DNA of 64,000 nt from Armatimonadota bacterium (GTDB lineage Bacteria; Armatimonadota; Fimbriimonadia; Fimbriimonadales; ATM1): the NCBI GenBank assembly GCA_021324165.1, contig JAJPJR010000030.1, positions 1 through 64,000 of the forward strand, read 5' to 3'. Under the pieces are notes generated by a model. That model ran no database searches, was not told the origin of the DNA, and worked only from the letters and a program-made list of their open reading frames with translations. Positions 6,811-17,044 of this stretch are shown here, one piece after another. Position numbers and translations under genes: made by a program. The stretch's first letter is position 1. Every line of letters begins with the position of its first letter.

Positions 6811-8139
6811 TTAGCCCTTGTACATCGGAAGTTTCCAAGGCTTGCGGTATTCGCGCGAATATGCTTGCGTGTCTTTGCCCGCTTTGCCCACGATGTCCAT
6901 CTTCGATTTGTCCCAATACACCGTCTGCCCCGCAAGCAGCGAAGCGTTCGCCAAATGGCAGACAATTGTGGTTTGGGCTACCGAGGCGATGTCGGCAACC
7001 GGCGCTTTGCGCGAAGCCAAACAGTCGAGCCAGTTGCGCCAATGATCGGTCGGCGGCTCGCTGGATTCCTTCGGCATCTCTTTGCCTTCAGGATCGAGAA
7101 CAACCCAGCCGCCGCGCCAAACCCTCAGCGTCCGCCCATCTTCGCTTATAAACTCGGTGCCGTGCCCAGGCTTGCCCGGATGATCGCGCAGCACCGACCA
7201 CTGAAGCGTAAACGTCGGATTTGAAAACAGCATGAGCGTTTCATTCGTGTCATAGGCGGTTCGGTCGTCGTCGGTATACGCCCACTGCCCTCCATGCGAA
7301 GTCACCTCGATCGGCATCACCAAGTCGTTGCCTTTGCTCATTCCCAATAGCGCGATGTCAATCATGTGCACGCCCCAGTCGCCGCTCATTCCGCTGCCGG
7401 TGTTCATAAACCATCGCCAATTGAAGTGCACGTGATTGGGCTTATAGGGCACGAACTTCGCGGGGCCAAGCCAAAAGTCGTAATCCAAACCTTTGGGCAC
7501 AGGCTGAACGGTTTGTCTTCCTGCCTTGAACGTGTCGGTAATCCACGCGCGGCAGCCGGTGATCCTGCCCAGTTTGCCCGCGCGGATGAACGCGATCGCA
7601 TCGGTAAATTCGGGAGTGCTTCGCTGCCAGGTTCCCACTTGAACGATCCGCTTGAAATGCCGAGCCGCGCCCACCATCGCGTTCGCTTCCATGATGTTGT
7701 GCGAGATCGGCTTTTCGCAATACGCATCTTTCCCAGCCTCGCAAGCATGAACAAGGTTCAGGGCGTGCCAATGATCGGGCGTGCCGACAATGATCGCGTT
7801 GATCTCTTTGCGTTCGAGCATTTTTCTGTAATCGTGAAAAACCTCTGGCTTTTTGCCATATTTTTTCTCCACGTCGGCGATGTCGCCTGCCATGCGGTTT
7901 TCATCCACGTCGCACACTGCGGCGACTTCCACCTCGGGGTGCCCCATCAGATTGCGCATGTTGGCGGCTCCCATTCCTCCGCAGCCGATCAGCCCGAGCA
8001 CAATTTTGTCGTTGGCCATCACCCGTCTGCGGGCCGTTTTCGGCTCGGCGAAGGCGCCCAATCCTGTCGAGGCTAAGCCCGCTCCAACCGCCGCCGCTCC
8101 AACCTTTCCCAAAAACTCCCGTCTCGAACTCTTCTTCAT
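6811..8139 (-). CDS. Tat-exported Gfo/Idh/MocA family oxidoreductase
   Basis: A 442-residue protein. The N-terminus MKKSSRREFLGK is a twin-arginine signal, with the hydrophobic stretch to about residue 28. A Rossmann domain follows with GLIGCGGMGAAN for NAD(P), then the conserved EKP triad (CEKPISHN) and the C-terminal alpha/beta substrate domain. Such enzymes oxidise or epimerise sugars in the periplasm with a tightly bound cofactor. An upstream in-frame start would add 42 residues and hide the Tat motif, so ATG 8139 is preferred (GGATG upstream). Nine bases separate its stop from the DUF1080 start, so the pair is probably one operon. Confidence 0.92.
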   Translation of the reverse strand: MKKSSRREFLGKVGAAAVGAGLASTGLGAFAEPKTARRRVMANDKIVLGLIGCGGMGAANMRNLMGHPEVEVAAVCDVDENRMAGDIADVEKKYGKKPEVFHDYRKMLERKEINAIIVGTPDHWHALNLVHACEAGKDAYCEKPISHNIMEANAMVGAARHFKRIVQVGTWQRSTPEFTDAIAFIRAGKLGRITGCRAWITDTFKAGRQTVQPVPKGLDYDFWLGPAKFVPYKPNHVHFNWRWFMNTGSGMSGDWGVHMIDIALLGMSKGNDLVMPIEVTSHGGQWAYTDDDRTAYDTNETLMLFSNPTFTLQWSVLRDHPGKPGHGTEFISEDGRTLRVWRGGWVVLDPEGKEMPKESSEPPTDHWRNWLDCLASRKAPVADIASVAQTTIVCHLANASLLAGQTVYWDKSKMDIVGKAGKDTQAYSREYRKPWKLPMYKG

Positions 8140-8218
8140 GCATCCATAGGTTCGATTCCCAAGTTCGAAATCCCTTTCGGCGTTTAAAGCGGCTCCCAAT
8201 CCGCCGAGAATTAGTACT

Positions 8219-8839
8219 ATGCCTTCTCCAAGGCGGAATTTCGCCCTGGCCGCGGTGGTCGCCATTTGGCTGGCTGCGGTGTGCGCCTACTTCGGCTACC
8301 TTCTCAGGTATTCCTCGTCTCCCGGCACGCCCGAAATGCACCTGCCTGCGGCAACGGGGTTGAACCTAAGGCTCGACGGGAAGACCGCGACGTTGGTTTT
8401 GTTCCTCCATCCCAAATGCCCCTGCTCGCGGGCGACCGTGGGCGAACTCGAAAGACTGTTGTCCCGCTGCCGCGGGCGGCTGATGGCGAAGGCGTTCCTG
8501 GTTGCGCCTGCCGGCGGTCAGGAAGAGTGGGCGGCCACTTGGATGGCAAACGAGCTTCGGACGATGCCCGGAGTCGAACTGCAAATTGACGTGGGCGGCA
8601 GAATCGCCCGTTCGCAAGGGATCGCCACATCGGGCGATACGATTCTTTTTGACAAGTTCGGAAAGCCGCGATTCGAAGGCGGGCTGACCGATTTTCGCGG
8701 CCACGAAGGCACAAGCGCAGGCGCCGACCGCATCATCGAAATTTTGGATGGCAAAGAAACGAAGTTCGTGCGGACGCCTGTGTATGGATGTTCGCTCGGA
8801 GATTTGGGCGCTCAAAACGCTAACGGAGTTAAACAATGA
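8219..8839 (+). CDS. RedB-like membrane-anchored thioredoxin-fold protein
   Basis: A 206-residue protein with one N-terminal TM segment (about 8-28, [20 protein letters not shown]) and a thioredoxin-like domain with the motif HPKCPCSRA, a C-P-C-S redox site as in the RedB group. It is probably periplasmic. The ATG overlaps nothing upstream, but its TGA overlaps the ATG of the histidine kinase gene (ATGA), so the two are made together. That suggests a redox or signal input to the kinase, or maturation of it; this is inference. The 79 bp to the divergent oxidoreductase gene must hold both promoters; no strong consensus is visible. Confidence 0.75.
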   Translation: MPSPRRNFALAAVVAIWLAAVCAYFGYLLRYSSSPGTPEMHLPAATGLNLRLDGKTATLVLFLHPKCPCSRATVGELERLLSRCRGRLMAKAFLVAPAGGQEEWAATWMANELRTMPGVELQIDVGGRIARSQGIATSGDTILFDKFGKPRFEGGLTDFRGHEGTSAGADRIIEILDGKETKFVRTPVYGCSLGDLGAQNANGVKQ

Positions 8840-11103
8840 ACACGGCCATTTTGCATCTGGATTCTGCGCAGCGGCGCATCAATGAGCGCGCCCAACAGAT
8901 TTATGACAAGCAGGTTGATCGCGCGCGCCGCCAAATGGATCGCTTGATGCTGCTTCTGATGCTGCTTCAGTGGATCGCGGGCGTCGCCGCCACTCTTTGG
9001 ATTTCGCCGCACACATGGATCGGATCCATCAGCCAGCCGCACGTTCATCTTGCGGCTTCGATTGTTTTGGGAGGCATGATCAGCGCGCTGCCGGCGCTGT
9101 TCGTTTGGCGCATGCCAGGTAAACCGATCACTCGTCACACGATCGCCGTGAGCCAGATGCTTTGGTCTGCGCTGCTGATCCATTTGTCTGGCGGCCGCAT
9201 CGAAACCCACTTTCACGTTTTCGGCTCGCTTGCGTTTTTGGCGTTCTATCGCGATTGGAAAGTGTTGATCACGGCCACCGTGGTGGTTGCGGCCGATCAT
9301 CTGGTGCGCGGGATTTATATTCCTCAATCGGTGTATGGCGTTTTGGTTGCAAACCAGTGGCGGTTTTTGGAGCATGCAGGCTGGGTGCTGTTCGAAGTTT
9401 CGATTCTTACCGTGGGATGTGTCCGCGGTCTTCGAGAGATGTGGGACGTGGCGCTTCGAAGATCGGAAGTTGAAGAAGCCAAAAGCCTGACCGAAATTGA
9501 AGTTCAAAAACGCACCGAAGAACTTCGGCTTGCCATGGAAGCCTCCGATGCGGCGAACCGCGCGAAATCGGCATTTCTTGCCAACATGAGCCACGAAATA
9601 CGAACTCCGATGAACGGTGTGGTTGGAATGGCCGGACTGCTCAAAGGCACGAACCTTACCGAGGAGCAGGAGGAGTTTGCCGACACGATTATGGCAAGCG
9701 CAACAGGGTTGATGGCGATTCTCAATGACATTCTTGATTTTTCGCGCATCGAGGCCGGCAAACTTCAACTGGATGAAACCGACTTTTCGGTGAACGAAGT
9801 GGTGGAGCAGGTCGTTGGCCTTATGGCAAGCAACGCCGCGAAGAAGAACGTGGAACTGTTGATTGATATTCCGGCGGAGACAATTGCGGTGGTTGGCGAC
9901 TCAGTGCGTTTGCGGCAGATGCTTATGAACCTGGTGAGCAACGCCGTGAAGTTTACGAACGAAGGCGAAGTTTGCGTAAAACTGACGACCACGCAAGAAC
10001 CTGACCAAAAACTGAAACTGCGGTTTGAAGTGCGCGATACGGGAATCGGAATTCCCGAAGACCGGCAGGCGGCCATTTTCGAAAGTTTTGCTCAAGCAGA
10101 CAACTCCACCACGCGCAGGTTCGGCGGTTCGGGTCTGGGGCTCGCCATCACGCGAAGGCTGCTCGAGATATCAAACGGCACCTTCGGCGTGCAAAGCAAA
10201 GTTGGCGAAGGCAGCACGTTTTGGTTCGAACTCACGCTGCCAAAAGGAACGATCGCACCCGAATCCGAACCGATGATCAGCCTCAAAGACGTGAAAGTGT
10301 TGGTTGTGGATGATAACTCAACAAACCGACGCATCGTATCGGCCTGGCTTACGAGTTGGGGAACCAATCTGTGGACGGCGGAATCGGGTTCGGCGGCTCT
10401 TGAAACGTTGGAAGCGCGCAAGGAAGGTTTCGATGTGGTGCTCTTGGACTATCTGATGCCCGGCATGGACGGTATTCGCGTTGCGCAAGCGATTCAAGAA
10501 CGTTTCGGAGAGAACCGGCCGGCGGTCATTCTGCTTTCGTCGGTAGAAAACGAACACAGCCGGGCCGATCACGCTTCTTTTGGTATTGACGCATGGCTCA
10601 CAAAGCCGCTGCAATCGCAAAAGGTGCGGCAGGCGATCGAAAGATGGGTTTCAAAAAACGGCGAGCAGAAATCCAAGCGGAATCAGACGCAAGGCGAACA
10701 AGATTCTCCGCTCAAAGGATTGCGCGTGCTCGTTGCCGAAGACGAAAAGGTGAATCAACGCGTGGCGATGGCCGTTCTCGCGCGGCTTGGATGCGATGCC
10801 GTTCTCGCGGAAAATGGAGATGAAGCCGTTCAGCGGCTTTCCCAGCAGAAATTCGACTTGGTGTTGATGGACGTTCACATGCCGGTGATGGACGGACGCG
10901 AAGCCGCAAGGCGGATTCGCGAACAAGAAGCAGGCACAGGGCGGCACATTCCGATTCTCGCCGTTTCGGCGAGCGCGATGCAGCAGGATGTCGCGCTCTG
11001 TTTGGAAGCGGGAATGGACGCGCATGTAGCCAAGCCGTACACTCCCAGCCAGCTTGTTGAAAAGATCACAACCGCACTCGAACAGTTCGGCGCTGCTGCC
11101 TAA
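8836..11103 (+). CDS. Hybrid sensor histidine kinase with two receiver domains
   Basis: A 755-residue protein. A membrane domain of about five or six TM segments (about 38-198) contains the H-F-H-V-F motif near residue 125-129, an input domain also seen fused to other signalling outputs. A coiled linker (205-240) follows, then HisKA with H253 in [10 protein letters not shown], HATPase_c (N-box near 366-371, DTGIG at 401-405, GSGLGLAI at 431-438), a first receiver with phospho-acceptor D538 and a second with D679. No Hpt domain is present, so a separate phosphotransferase or response regulator is needed. It is coupled to the RedB-like gene and overlaps the convergent VPS10-like gene by 4 nt. 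Confidence 0.93.
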   Translation: MNTAILHLDSAQRRINERAQQIYDKQVDRARRQMDRLMLLLMLLQWIAGVAATLWISPHTWIGSISQPHVHLAASIVLGGMISALPALFVWRMPGKPITRHTIAVSQMLWSALLIHLSGGRIETHFHVFGSLAFLAFYRDWKVLITATVVVAADHLVRGIYIPQSVYGVLVANQWRFLEHAGWVLFEVSILTVGCVRGLREMWDVALRRSEVEEAKSLTEIEVQKRTEELRLAMEASDAANRAKSAFLANMSHEIRTPMNGVVGMAGLLKGTNLTEEQEEFADTIMASATGLMAILNDILDFSRIEAGKLQLDETDFSVNEVVEQVVGLMASNAAKKNVELLIDIPAETIAVVGDSVRLRQMLMNLVSNAVKFTNEGEVCVKLTTTQEPDQKLKLRFEVRDTGIGIPEDRQAAIFESFAQADNSTTRRFGGSGLGLAITRRLLEISNGTFGVQSKVGEGSTFWFELTLPKGTIAPESEPMISLKDVKVLVVDDNSTNRRIVSAWLTSWGTNLWTAESGSAALETLEARKEGFDVVLLDYLMPGMDGIRVAQAIQERFGENRPAVILLSSVENEHSRADHASFGIDAWLTKPLQSQKVRQAIERWVSKNGEQKSKRNQTQGEQDSPLKGLRVLVAEDEKVNQRVAMAVLARLGCDAVLAENGDEAVQRLSQQKFDLVLMDVHMPVMDGREAARRIREQEAGTGRHIPILAVSASAMQQDVALCLEAGMDAHVAKPYTPSQLVEKITTALEQFGAAA

Positions 11104-13796
11104 CCTTTTGCAAGCCGCGGGTCTTCTTTCACAATGATCGGCATTTCGTAAGCGATTCCGTTTGCGGTAAGCCGCACTTTGTACACGCCCGGTTGAACCA
11201 TCGGCGCACGATTGGCAAACGGAGTGTCTCCGATGACTGCTGTCATAGGAAAGAATCTTGCGGGGCCCGATTCTGAAGGAGCCGATCGCAAATCCCACAC
11301 GAACCGATGCATTCCTTCCGCGGTTGAAAGCCGTTGAAATGGCCGAATCCAATCCGCCGAAATCTGCAGCGCCTTTTCATCAACCGGAGGCGCTTTGTCA
11401 TCGCTCGAAAACCGCCGGATCAGATTGCCGTTTGCATCCAAAATTTCCAACACCAGTTTGGTTACGGGGAGCTTTAACCAGTAATCAATCGGCGCTCCGT
11501 CGGGCGGATTCTTGCCCGCAGGTTCTTCAGGAGGAAGCGGCGTATCGGTATTGCGATTCCATTCGACGCGCAGAGCGGTTTCCGGCGCAAACAGATGCAC
11601 CTGCTCTTCGAGGATTTTGGGCTGAAGTTCGCGCAAAGGAGCGATGTCATCCAAAATCCAAAAACTTCGGCCGTGCGTGCCAACCACCAGATCGCTCTGG
11701 TGGATGACGAGATCGCGAATGGATGTGGCCGGCATGTTCAACCGCAGCGGGTTCCAATGCTCGCCGTCGTCGGTCGAAAAATAGACTGCCCGCTCGGTGC
11801 CGCAAAACAGCAAGCCTTTTCTTTTTGGATCTTCTCTTATCGTTCGCACCGGTTCGCCCTGCGGAATGCCGCGCACAATTTCCGTCCACGTTTTGCCGCC
11901 GTCGTGCGTTTTGTAAATGTGGGGCTGCCAATCATCCAGCCGCATGCGGTCAACGGCCGCATAGCAGGTGTCGTCATCGAAATGACTTGCATCCAGCTGA
12001 GAAACTTTGCTCCACGGAGTGAGGGGCGACGGTGTAACGTTCTGCCAAGTTCTGCCGCCGTCTTTTGTCATCTGAATTAGTCCGTCATCGCTTCCGCACC
12101 AGATTGTGTCGAGGTTTTTACGCGATGGGGCGATTGCATAAATCACTCCCCTTCTTGGCATTGACGCCATCTCTGGTTTTGCGAACACTCCGATGTTTTT
12201 TGGAACGTCATACGTTTCGCGCGTCAGGTCGGGGCTGATCTGCTGCCACGTTTTGGCGCCGTCGGTCGTTTTGAACAAAACTTCGCCCGCGAAATACAGC
12301 ACATGAGGATCAATCTCTGAAAACATGAGCGGAGCCGTGCGCAGATACCGGTGCGGACCCGGCGGCCTGCAGTTTTCCACGACGCCGGTATCTTTGTGAT
12401 ACCGAGTCACGCGTCCGCCATACACGATATTGGGATTCAGCGGATCGGGAGCGATGTACGCATATTCATCGGCGCCAACCGGGTGCCATTCACGAAACGT
12501 GATTTGGCCGTCGTTTCCGCGGCTTGCAATCCCCACAGAACCGCTTTCCTGCTGCCCGCCATAAACGTTGTAAGGAAACTGGTTGTCAGTGATCACATGA
12601 TAAAACTGAGCTGTGGGCTGGTTATACCAACTGCTCCACGTTTCGCCGCCATTGACGCTCACGATCGCGCCTTGATCGGCGCACAGCAGCATCACATCGG
12701 GAAACTTCGGATTGATCCAAAGCGTGTGATAATCATCGCCGCCTGGAGCGCCGCGGATGCACCGAAACGTTTTTGCGCCATCAACGGATTTATAAACGGC
12801 AATCGCGCTGCAATAAACAACGTTTTCATTCCGCGGGTCAACGTCAATCTCCGCAAAATCCGATCCGCGCGCCCACACCCGCGCTTCGCTCGTCGCAAGT
12901 TTCCAATGTTCACCGCCATCGTCCGAACGATAGATGCCGCCTCCAGTGCGCGAATCAACCGTCGCATAAACGACGTTCGAATTCGAAGGCGCGACCGCAA
13001 CGCCGATGCGCCCCAATCCGTCCGAGATTCTTGGAAGCCCGTTCATGATCGCCTTCCAACTTTTGCCAAAATCGGTGGACTTATAAAGCCCTGTTCCTGG
13101 GCCCTGCCATTGACCGTTTTCCCACGGAGCCTGACGCGCCGACCACATCGCCGCATACAAAACGTCCGGATTGTTTGGATCCATCACAATGGCCGATGCG
13201 CCGGTGTCTTCATCAACGAACAAACACCGCTCCCAACTTGTGCCTCCGTCGAACGATCGGAACACGCCGCGCATCGCATTGGGCCCATATGGGTGCCCCA
13301 AAACCGCCGCCGCCACCCGATTTTTGTCCTTCGGATGAACCACGATGCCGGTCATCTGCTGCCCGTCTTGCAGGCCGGTGTTGTGCCAGTTCGCGCCTCC
13401 GTCGGTGGTTTTGTAAACGCCGTCGCCGACGCTCAAATCGGGTCTTTGCAGCCCTTCGCCGCTTCCCACATAAATCGTCTTCGGATCGCTGGGCGCAACG
13501 GCCAAACATCCAACTGAGCCTGTGGGAGCGTTGTCGAAAATCGGCTTCCAAGTGCGGCCATAGTCTGTGGTTTTCCAAACGCCGCCGTTGTTCACGCCGA
13601 TGTACATAACGTTCGGATGCACAGGATCGCCATCGCCGGCAACCGTCCTTCCGCCGCGATGCGGCCCAATGCACCGCCAACTGAGGCCCGAATATGAAGA
13701 TAACGGAAACGATTGAGCAAAACCGGTTCCCCAGATCAGCGAGAAGATCAATAAAGCGCACTTCAAACCCATGAAATAACGGTTCGCCAAAAACAA
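11100..13796 (-). CDS. Exported VPS10/sortilin-like Asp-box beta-propeller protein
   Basis: An 898-residue exported protein with a signal peptide (n-region R/K, core [16 protein letters not shown]) and at least eleven Asp-box (S/T-x-D-x-G-x-x-W) repeats, such as [40 protein letters not shown] and THDGGKTW. This matches bacterial VPS10-domain/BNR glycosyl-hydrolase-like proteins of about 900-1000 residues. The C-terminal 200 residues form a separate beta domain. The start is TTG 13796, because AAGGAG lies 5 nt upstream (13802-13807); the ATG at 13772 also keeps the signal peptide but lacks a ribosome site. Enzymatic activity is unproven for the family. Confidence 0.85.
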   Translation of the reverse strand: MFLANRYFMGLKCALLIFSLIWGTGFAQSFPLSSYSGLSWRCIGPHRGGRTVAGDGDPVHPNVMYIGVNNGGVWKTTDYGRTWKPIFDNAPTGSVGCLAVAPSDPKTIYVGSGEGLQRPDLSVGDGVYKTTDGGANWHNTGLQDGQQMTGIVVHPKDKNRVAAAVLGHPYGPNAMRGVFRSFDGGTSWERCLFVDEDTGASAIVMDPNNPDVLYAAMWSARQAPWENGQWQGPGTGLYKSTDFGKSWKAIMNGLPRISDGLGRIGVAVAPSNSNVVYATVDSRTGGGIYRSDDGGEHWKLATSEARVWARGSDFAEIDVDPRNENVVYCSAIAVYKSVDGAKTFRCIRGAPGGDDYHTLWINPKFPDVMLLCADQGAIVSVNGGETWSSWYNQPTAQFYHVITDNQFPYNVYGGQQESGSVGIASRGNDGQITFREWHPVGADEYAYIAPDPLNPNIVYGGRVTRYHKDTGVVENCRPPGPHRYLRTAPLMFSEIDPHVLYFAGEVLFKTTDGAKTWQQISPDLTRETYDVPKNIGVFAKPEMASMPRRGVIYAIAPSRKNLDTIWCGSDDGLIQMTKDGGRTWQNVTPSPLTPWSKVSQLDASHFDDDTCYAAVDRMRLDDWQPHIYKTHDGGKTWTEIVRGIPQGEPVRTIREDPKRKGLLFCGTERAVYFSTDDGEHWNPLRLNMPATSIRDLVIHQSDLVVGTHGRSFWILDDIAPLRELQPKILEEQVHLFAPETALRVEWNRNTDTPLPPEEPAGKNPPDGAPIDYWLKLPVTKLVLEILDANGNLIRRFSSDDKAPPVDEKALQISADWIRPFQRLSTAEGMHRFVWDLRSAPSESGPARFFPMTAVIGDTPFANRAPMVQPGVYKVRLTANGIAYEMPIIVKEDPRLAKG

Positions 13797-13830
13797 GCGA
13801 TCTCCTTTCTGCAATGCGACTTTCGGATTC

Positions 13831-14676
13831 TTACACGCAAGCCGACGCCGAGCCGACGTTGTTCGAACTGATCGCAAACCGCCCCTCGTAAACACGCTGT
13901 GCTTTGGCGCTCACCACGAGTCCTTCGTTTTCTCCGCGAGAAACCACGGCTTCGCCGCCTGGGTTTTCGACCGCCAATGCCAGCAGTTTCGGATTGTTTC
14001 GAAACCAAACTGCCGCGGCCGCGGCGCTGCCCGTTCCGCAGCCCAAAGTTTCTCCTACTCCGCGTTCCCAAATTCGAATTCGCACGCTTTTTTCGCCCGT
14101 TGGCCAAGCCCAGATCACCGATGTGCGCATCGGAAACCGCGCATCGTTTTCCAAAATCGGGCTGACGCGCGCAAACTCTTCATCGTCCGGCTCGCGCAAC
14201 CGCTCGATCACGGTGTGGGTGGAGCCCGTGGTCAGTGCGGAAGCCAGCAGTTCGCTCCCCGCAACCTGAATCGTCTGCCTGAACATTTCTGACAAACCGC
14301 ACACCACCGGCACCGAACCCGCATCGAACCGCGCAGCCGGCAGCCCAACATCAATCCATCCGCCCGCAGAAAAAACCGCCGCATTCGATCGTCCGCCATG
14401 CCGAATCTTGATGATCTCTCCAGCCGAGCCGCGCCACAAATGCAGCGCCGCGCACCGAATGCCGTTCCCGCAAAAATCTTCCGAACCATCGGGGTTGAAC
14501 ATCCGCAGTTCATGCTGGCTGTCTTGTTCGGTCAGCACAAGCAGCCCGTCCGAGCCCGCACCGAACCGTCTTGCGCAGATCGCCCGCGCAAAATCTTCGT
14601 AGTTTTCAACCGGCTGATCTATCAGCACAAAATCGTTGCCGATGCTCACATATTTATAAAACTGAATTGCGTTCAT
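13831..14676 (-). CDS. dapF: Diaminopimelate epimerase homologue, divergent substrate site
   Basis: A 281-residue protein of the DapF fold. Both active-site cysteines are present: C69 in DGSEDFCGNGIRC and C213 in ETLGCGTG, with WERG (E204, R205). IGNDF at 12-16 is also kept. However, the usual GNPH segment is GSTH (S152 for Asn), and the later conserved Asn is S186 in RTSVIW. Both positions normally bind the distal carboxylate of diaminopimelate. It may be a relaxed DapF or an epimerase/racemase for another amino acid. The ATG at 14676 overlaps the stop of the 645-residue gene (ATGA). No second dapF is visible in this window. Confidence 0.75.
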   Translation of the reverse strand: MNAIQFYKYVSIGNDFVLIDQPVENYEDFARAICARRFGAGSDGLLVLTEQDSQHELRMFNPDGSEDFCGNGIRCAALHLWRGSAGEIIKIRHGGRSNAAVFSAGGWIDVGLPAARFDAGSVPVVCGLSEMFRQTIQVAGSELLASALTTGSTHTVIERLREPDDEEFARVSPILENDARFPMRTSVIWAWPTGEKSVRIRIWERGVGETLGCGTGSAAAAAVWFRNNPKLLALAVENPGGEAVVSRGENEGLVVSAKAQRVYEGRFAISSNNVGSASACV

Positions 14677-16610
14677 TCCAGCTCTCCCGTCAAAGGTTCG
14701 ATGCGCATTTTTGCCGTCTCCATCAGCGTTTTGAACCATGCGCCATTGGGCGACAGCACAGGAAACCACCATGCCGACGGCCGGCAGTCGGTGCGGCGCA
14801 AACCGTACGCCGTGAGGTATGCGTTCCGAACCACTTTCATGCGCAGTTCGTTTGCGATCTGCTCGATCTGTTTTCTTCTTGTTCTGGTGGATTCATATAC
14901 AGGATCGGCACTGAGGCTCGCCTTTTCGGCTCCAAGCCGAACGAGAGCGGCTTTGAGATCTCTTCGTTCGGCGCGCAAGCGGGATACCGTTTCCATGCAT
15001 ACGTTTCGTTCGTGCATGTTTCCGGATCGGTACATCTGTCCCATTTTGATTTCGGTTTCCTGCCATTCGCGTTTGATCGCTCGAAGCCTGGCGCGCATCT
15101 GCTCTCGTTTTTTGTCGAGTTCCATCTGCTGCTCACGAAGCGGAACAAAACTTTCGTGCAGTTTTTCGTATTCCGCGGCCAAATCTCGAAACTCATCGCC
15201 GGCGATGCAGGTGAGCGCGCAGATCGCCGCGTGCGGGCTCCTCGCTTCGTGCAAACGCTCAAGAATCCTCTCCTGCTCCGAAACCACCTGCCGCCACTTT
15301 TCCGCAAAATCACCGCACGATACTTGCTGTGCGCCAAACCCTTGCTGCAGATGACCCGGCAGGTCGAGGCTTGAATCCACAACCGAGAGCGAATCCCAAG
15401 CGGACAAACTCACGCGCAGAATCGGGTTTACGCGAACGTCAATTCCGTTCTTGATCAGATGGTTGTGCATCGCTCTGGTTCGATGCACATAAGAAGATGC
15501 TGTTTCGTGAAAAGCGAAGATGAACTCCGATGCGAGCATGCTGATGAGCGTTATCGCCTTTCCCACCAACGCGCAGGGCCCAAACCGCGCCTCCACAACC
15601 TTCGCAAGATCGGTTATCGAACGGATTTCGGTTTTCAAGTCCACGAAAATCGGCTCCGGCGTCATGATCACCAACGCATGGGGCGCGAGCCGGATTGTGC
15701 CCCTCCCAACTCCGGGAATCACCAGATCGAACGGAATGGCGCCCGTACCAAATTTATCCAAAGAATACGTGTCCGATCCTTCAACGGCATGGTTGTAGGC
15801 GTCAATCGCAACCGTTCGTGTTGATGGATTGGTGAAAAGGTCAACGAATTGAAACCGCTTCTGATTGCATGTCCGCTCCGAAAAAGAGAGCAGCGTTGAA
15901 GTCCTGGTGATCTCCGAAGCCACATTCTTTCCTGCAACCAGTTTGTGAAAATCCGAAAGCAGACACTCGTAAAACGTTGCGAGTGTCTGCCCCATACAGC
16001 TCTCGCGGGTGTCGCACATCAAAGTGTGAATTGAATCGCCCGCAGCGATCGCAGAATCCCGAACGCTTTCCGTGCCGATCGTTTTCACCGTTTCGTTCAA
16101 AGCCCAATGAAACGTCTGCTGCAAAACTGGAAAGATCGGTTCCAAACTCAGTTCGCTGGTAACTTGCGCTCGCGGATCGCGCGCCGCAATCCCCCGCCAG
16201 CCATACGCTTCGGTGATGTGATCAATGAAAGCGGGCTCGTGCTGAGACAGTTTTTCGATCGGAACTCCCGCCTTGCTGAACGCCTCGCGCGGAACTGTTG
16301 CTTCGCTGCCGAAAAGAGCGCTGAATTCTCCCGCCGCCGACCAGAAGTTCTTCGTTGCGCCGTCGTTTTTTGGAAGCGCGCTGAATTGGCTCTGCGACGC
16401 AACTCCGCCAGGCAGTTTGGCGAAATAGTCCGTGTCGTGAATCCCCGCAACCAGGTCAACGCTCAAACCCACCTGCTCCCCGATCAGCGGAAGCATCGCC
16501 TTCAAAGGCTCGTCCCAAAACACCGTCTGCCCCAGAGCCAGCATGGGCGTACCTGGAGATGTGTCTCGAAGATGCTCGAGACAGGCCCTCACGGATGGAT
16601 CGAACGACAC
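14673..16610 (-). CDS. Conserved-looking protein of unknown function with C-terminal coiled coil
   Basis: A 645-residue soluble protein without signal or TM segments; I do not recognise a family. The N-terminal region has a patterned TPMLALGQTVFWDEP and DLVAGIHDTDYFAKLPGG. The middle has VIPGVGRGTIRL, a His-rich FHETASSYVHRTRAMHNHL, and a hydrophobic strand set suggesting an alpha/beta enzyme-like core. Residues about 470-590 are heptad-like and charged (coiled coil). It is translationally coupled to the divergent DapF homologue downstream. The GTG start at 16610 has no ribosome site but a TACAAT 7 nt upstream, so it is likely leaderless with its own promoter. Confidence 0.7.
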   Translation of the reverse strand: MSFDPSVRACLEHLRDTSPGTPMLALGQTVFWDEPLKAMLPLIGEQVGLSVDLVAGIHDTDYFAKLPGGVASQSQFSALPKNDGATKNFWSAAGEFSALFGSEATVPREAFSKAGVPIEKLSQHEPAFIDHITEAYGWRGIAARDPRAQVTSELSLEPIFPVLQQTFHWALNETVKTIGTESVRDSAIAAGDSIHTLMCDTRESCMGQTLATFYECLLSDFHKLVAGKNVASEITRTSTLLSFSERTCNQKRFQFVDLFTNPSTRTVAIDAYNHAVEGSDTYSLDKFGTGAIPFDLVIPGVGRGTIRLAPHALVIMTPEPIFVDLKTEIRSITDLAKVVEARFGPCALVGKAITLISMLASEFIFAFHETASSYVHRTRAMHNHLIKNGIDVRVNPILRVSLSAWDSLSVVDSSLDLPGHLQQGFGAQQVSCGDFAEKWRQVVSEQERILERLHEARSPHAAICALTCIAGDEFRDLAAEYEKLHESFVPLREQQMELDKKREQMRARLRAIKREWQETEIKMGQMYRSGNMHERNVCMETVSRLRAERRDLKAALVRLGAEKASLSADPVYESTRTRRKQIEQIANELRMKVVRNAYLTAYGLRRTDCRPSAWWFPVLSPNGAWFKTLMETAKMRIEPLTGELE

Positions 16611-16617
16611 TTGACTG

Positions 16618-16623
16618 ATTGTA
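16618..16623 (-). promoter_or_regulatory. Putative leaderless -10 (TACAAT) for the 645-residue protein gene
   Basis: TACAAT ends 7 nt before the GTG at 16610. It abuts the TAG stop of the thioesterase gene, giving the downstream pair a possible independent promoter. Confidence 0.5.
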
Positions 16624-17022
16624 CTAATCTTCGAGTTTTGCGCGCAGTTCCCCAGGAACCGCCACCGCCTTCCGTTCGGGGCCCATCGTAACGTGCCAAC
16701 TGAACCCTTCGGTCAGCAGCGCGTCTTCGCCCGCCCTGCGAATCTCGTACTCGAACTTGATTGAAGCCCGCTTGATCTCGGCGATGCGCGTGCGCACGAT
16801 CAGTTCATCGTCATACCGAATCTCTCCTCGATATTTCACACCCACCTCGACAACAGGCAGAAAAAGCCCTTCGGCTTCCAAACTTTTGTAGGTAAACCCT
16901 TTCGACCGGCAGAACTCTCCTCGGGCAACCTCAAACCAATAAAGGTAGTTCGCATAATATGCGTGGCCCATCTGATCGGTCTCGCCATACCGCACTCGAA
17001 TCCGCGTTTCCACCCACTGCAT
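16624..17022 (-). CDS. Acyl-CoA thioesterase, YbgC/4HBT hotdog family
   Basis: A 132-residue single hotdog domain. The N-terminal VRYGETDQMGHAYYANYL and the helix FEVARGEF carry the catalytic Asp (ETDQMG) and typical spacing of YbgC/FadM-like thioesterases, which hydrolyse acyl-CoA or acyl-ACP. The length matches the family when ATG 17022 is used; upstream ATGs at 17055-17058 would overlap the divergent gene and add unrelated residues. No Shine-Dalgarno sequence is present; TAAACT lies 7 nt upstream. The divergent GNAT start is only 22 bp away. Confidence 0.85.
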   Translation of the reverse strand: MQWVETRIRVRYGETDQMGHAYYANYLYWFEVARGEFCRSKGFTYKSLEAEGLFLPVVEVGVKYRGEIRYDDELIVRTRIAEIKRASIKFEYEIRRAGEDALLTEGFSWHVTMGPERKAVAVPGELRAKLED

Positions 17023-17029
17023 CGAGGGT

Positions 17030-17035
17030 AGTTTA
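17030..17035 (-). promoter_or_regulatory. Putative leaderless -10 (TAAACT) for the thioesterase gene
   Basis: TAAACT on the minus strand ends 7 nt before ATG 17022. It overlaps by two bases the -10-like TACAAT of the divergent gene (17034-17039), forming a compact bidirectional promoter. Confidence 0.5.
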
Positions 17036-17039
17036 CAAT
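17034..17039 (+). promoter_or_regulatory. Putative leaderless -10 (TACAAT) for the GNAT gene at 17045
   Basis: TACAAT ends 5 nt before the GTG at 17045, and no Shine-Dalgarno sequence exists in the 22-bp intergenic space. It overlaps the divergent -10-like element. Confidence 0.5.
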
Positions 17040-17044
17040 GCGTT

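Noticed and set aside
12351-13517. Long open frame on the strand opposite the VPS10-like gene
   Set aside because: It is an antisense shadow with Arg/Pro-biased composition, no start signal and no domain.
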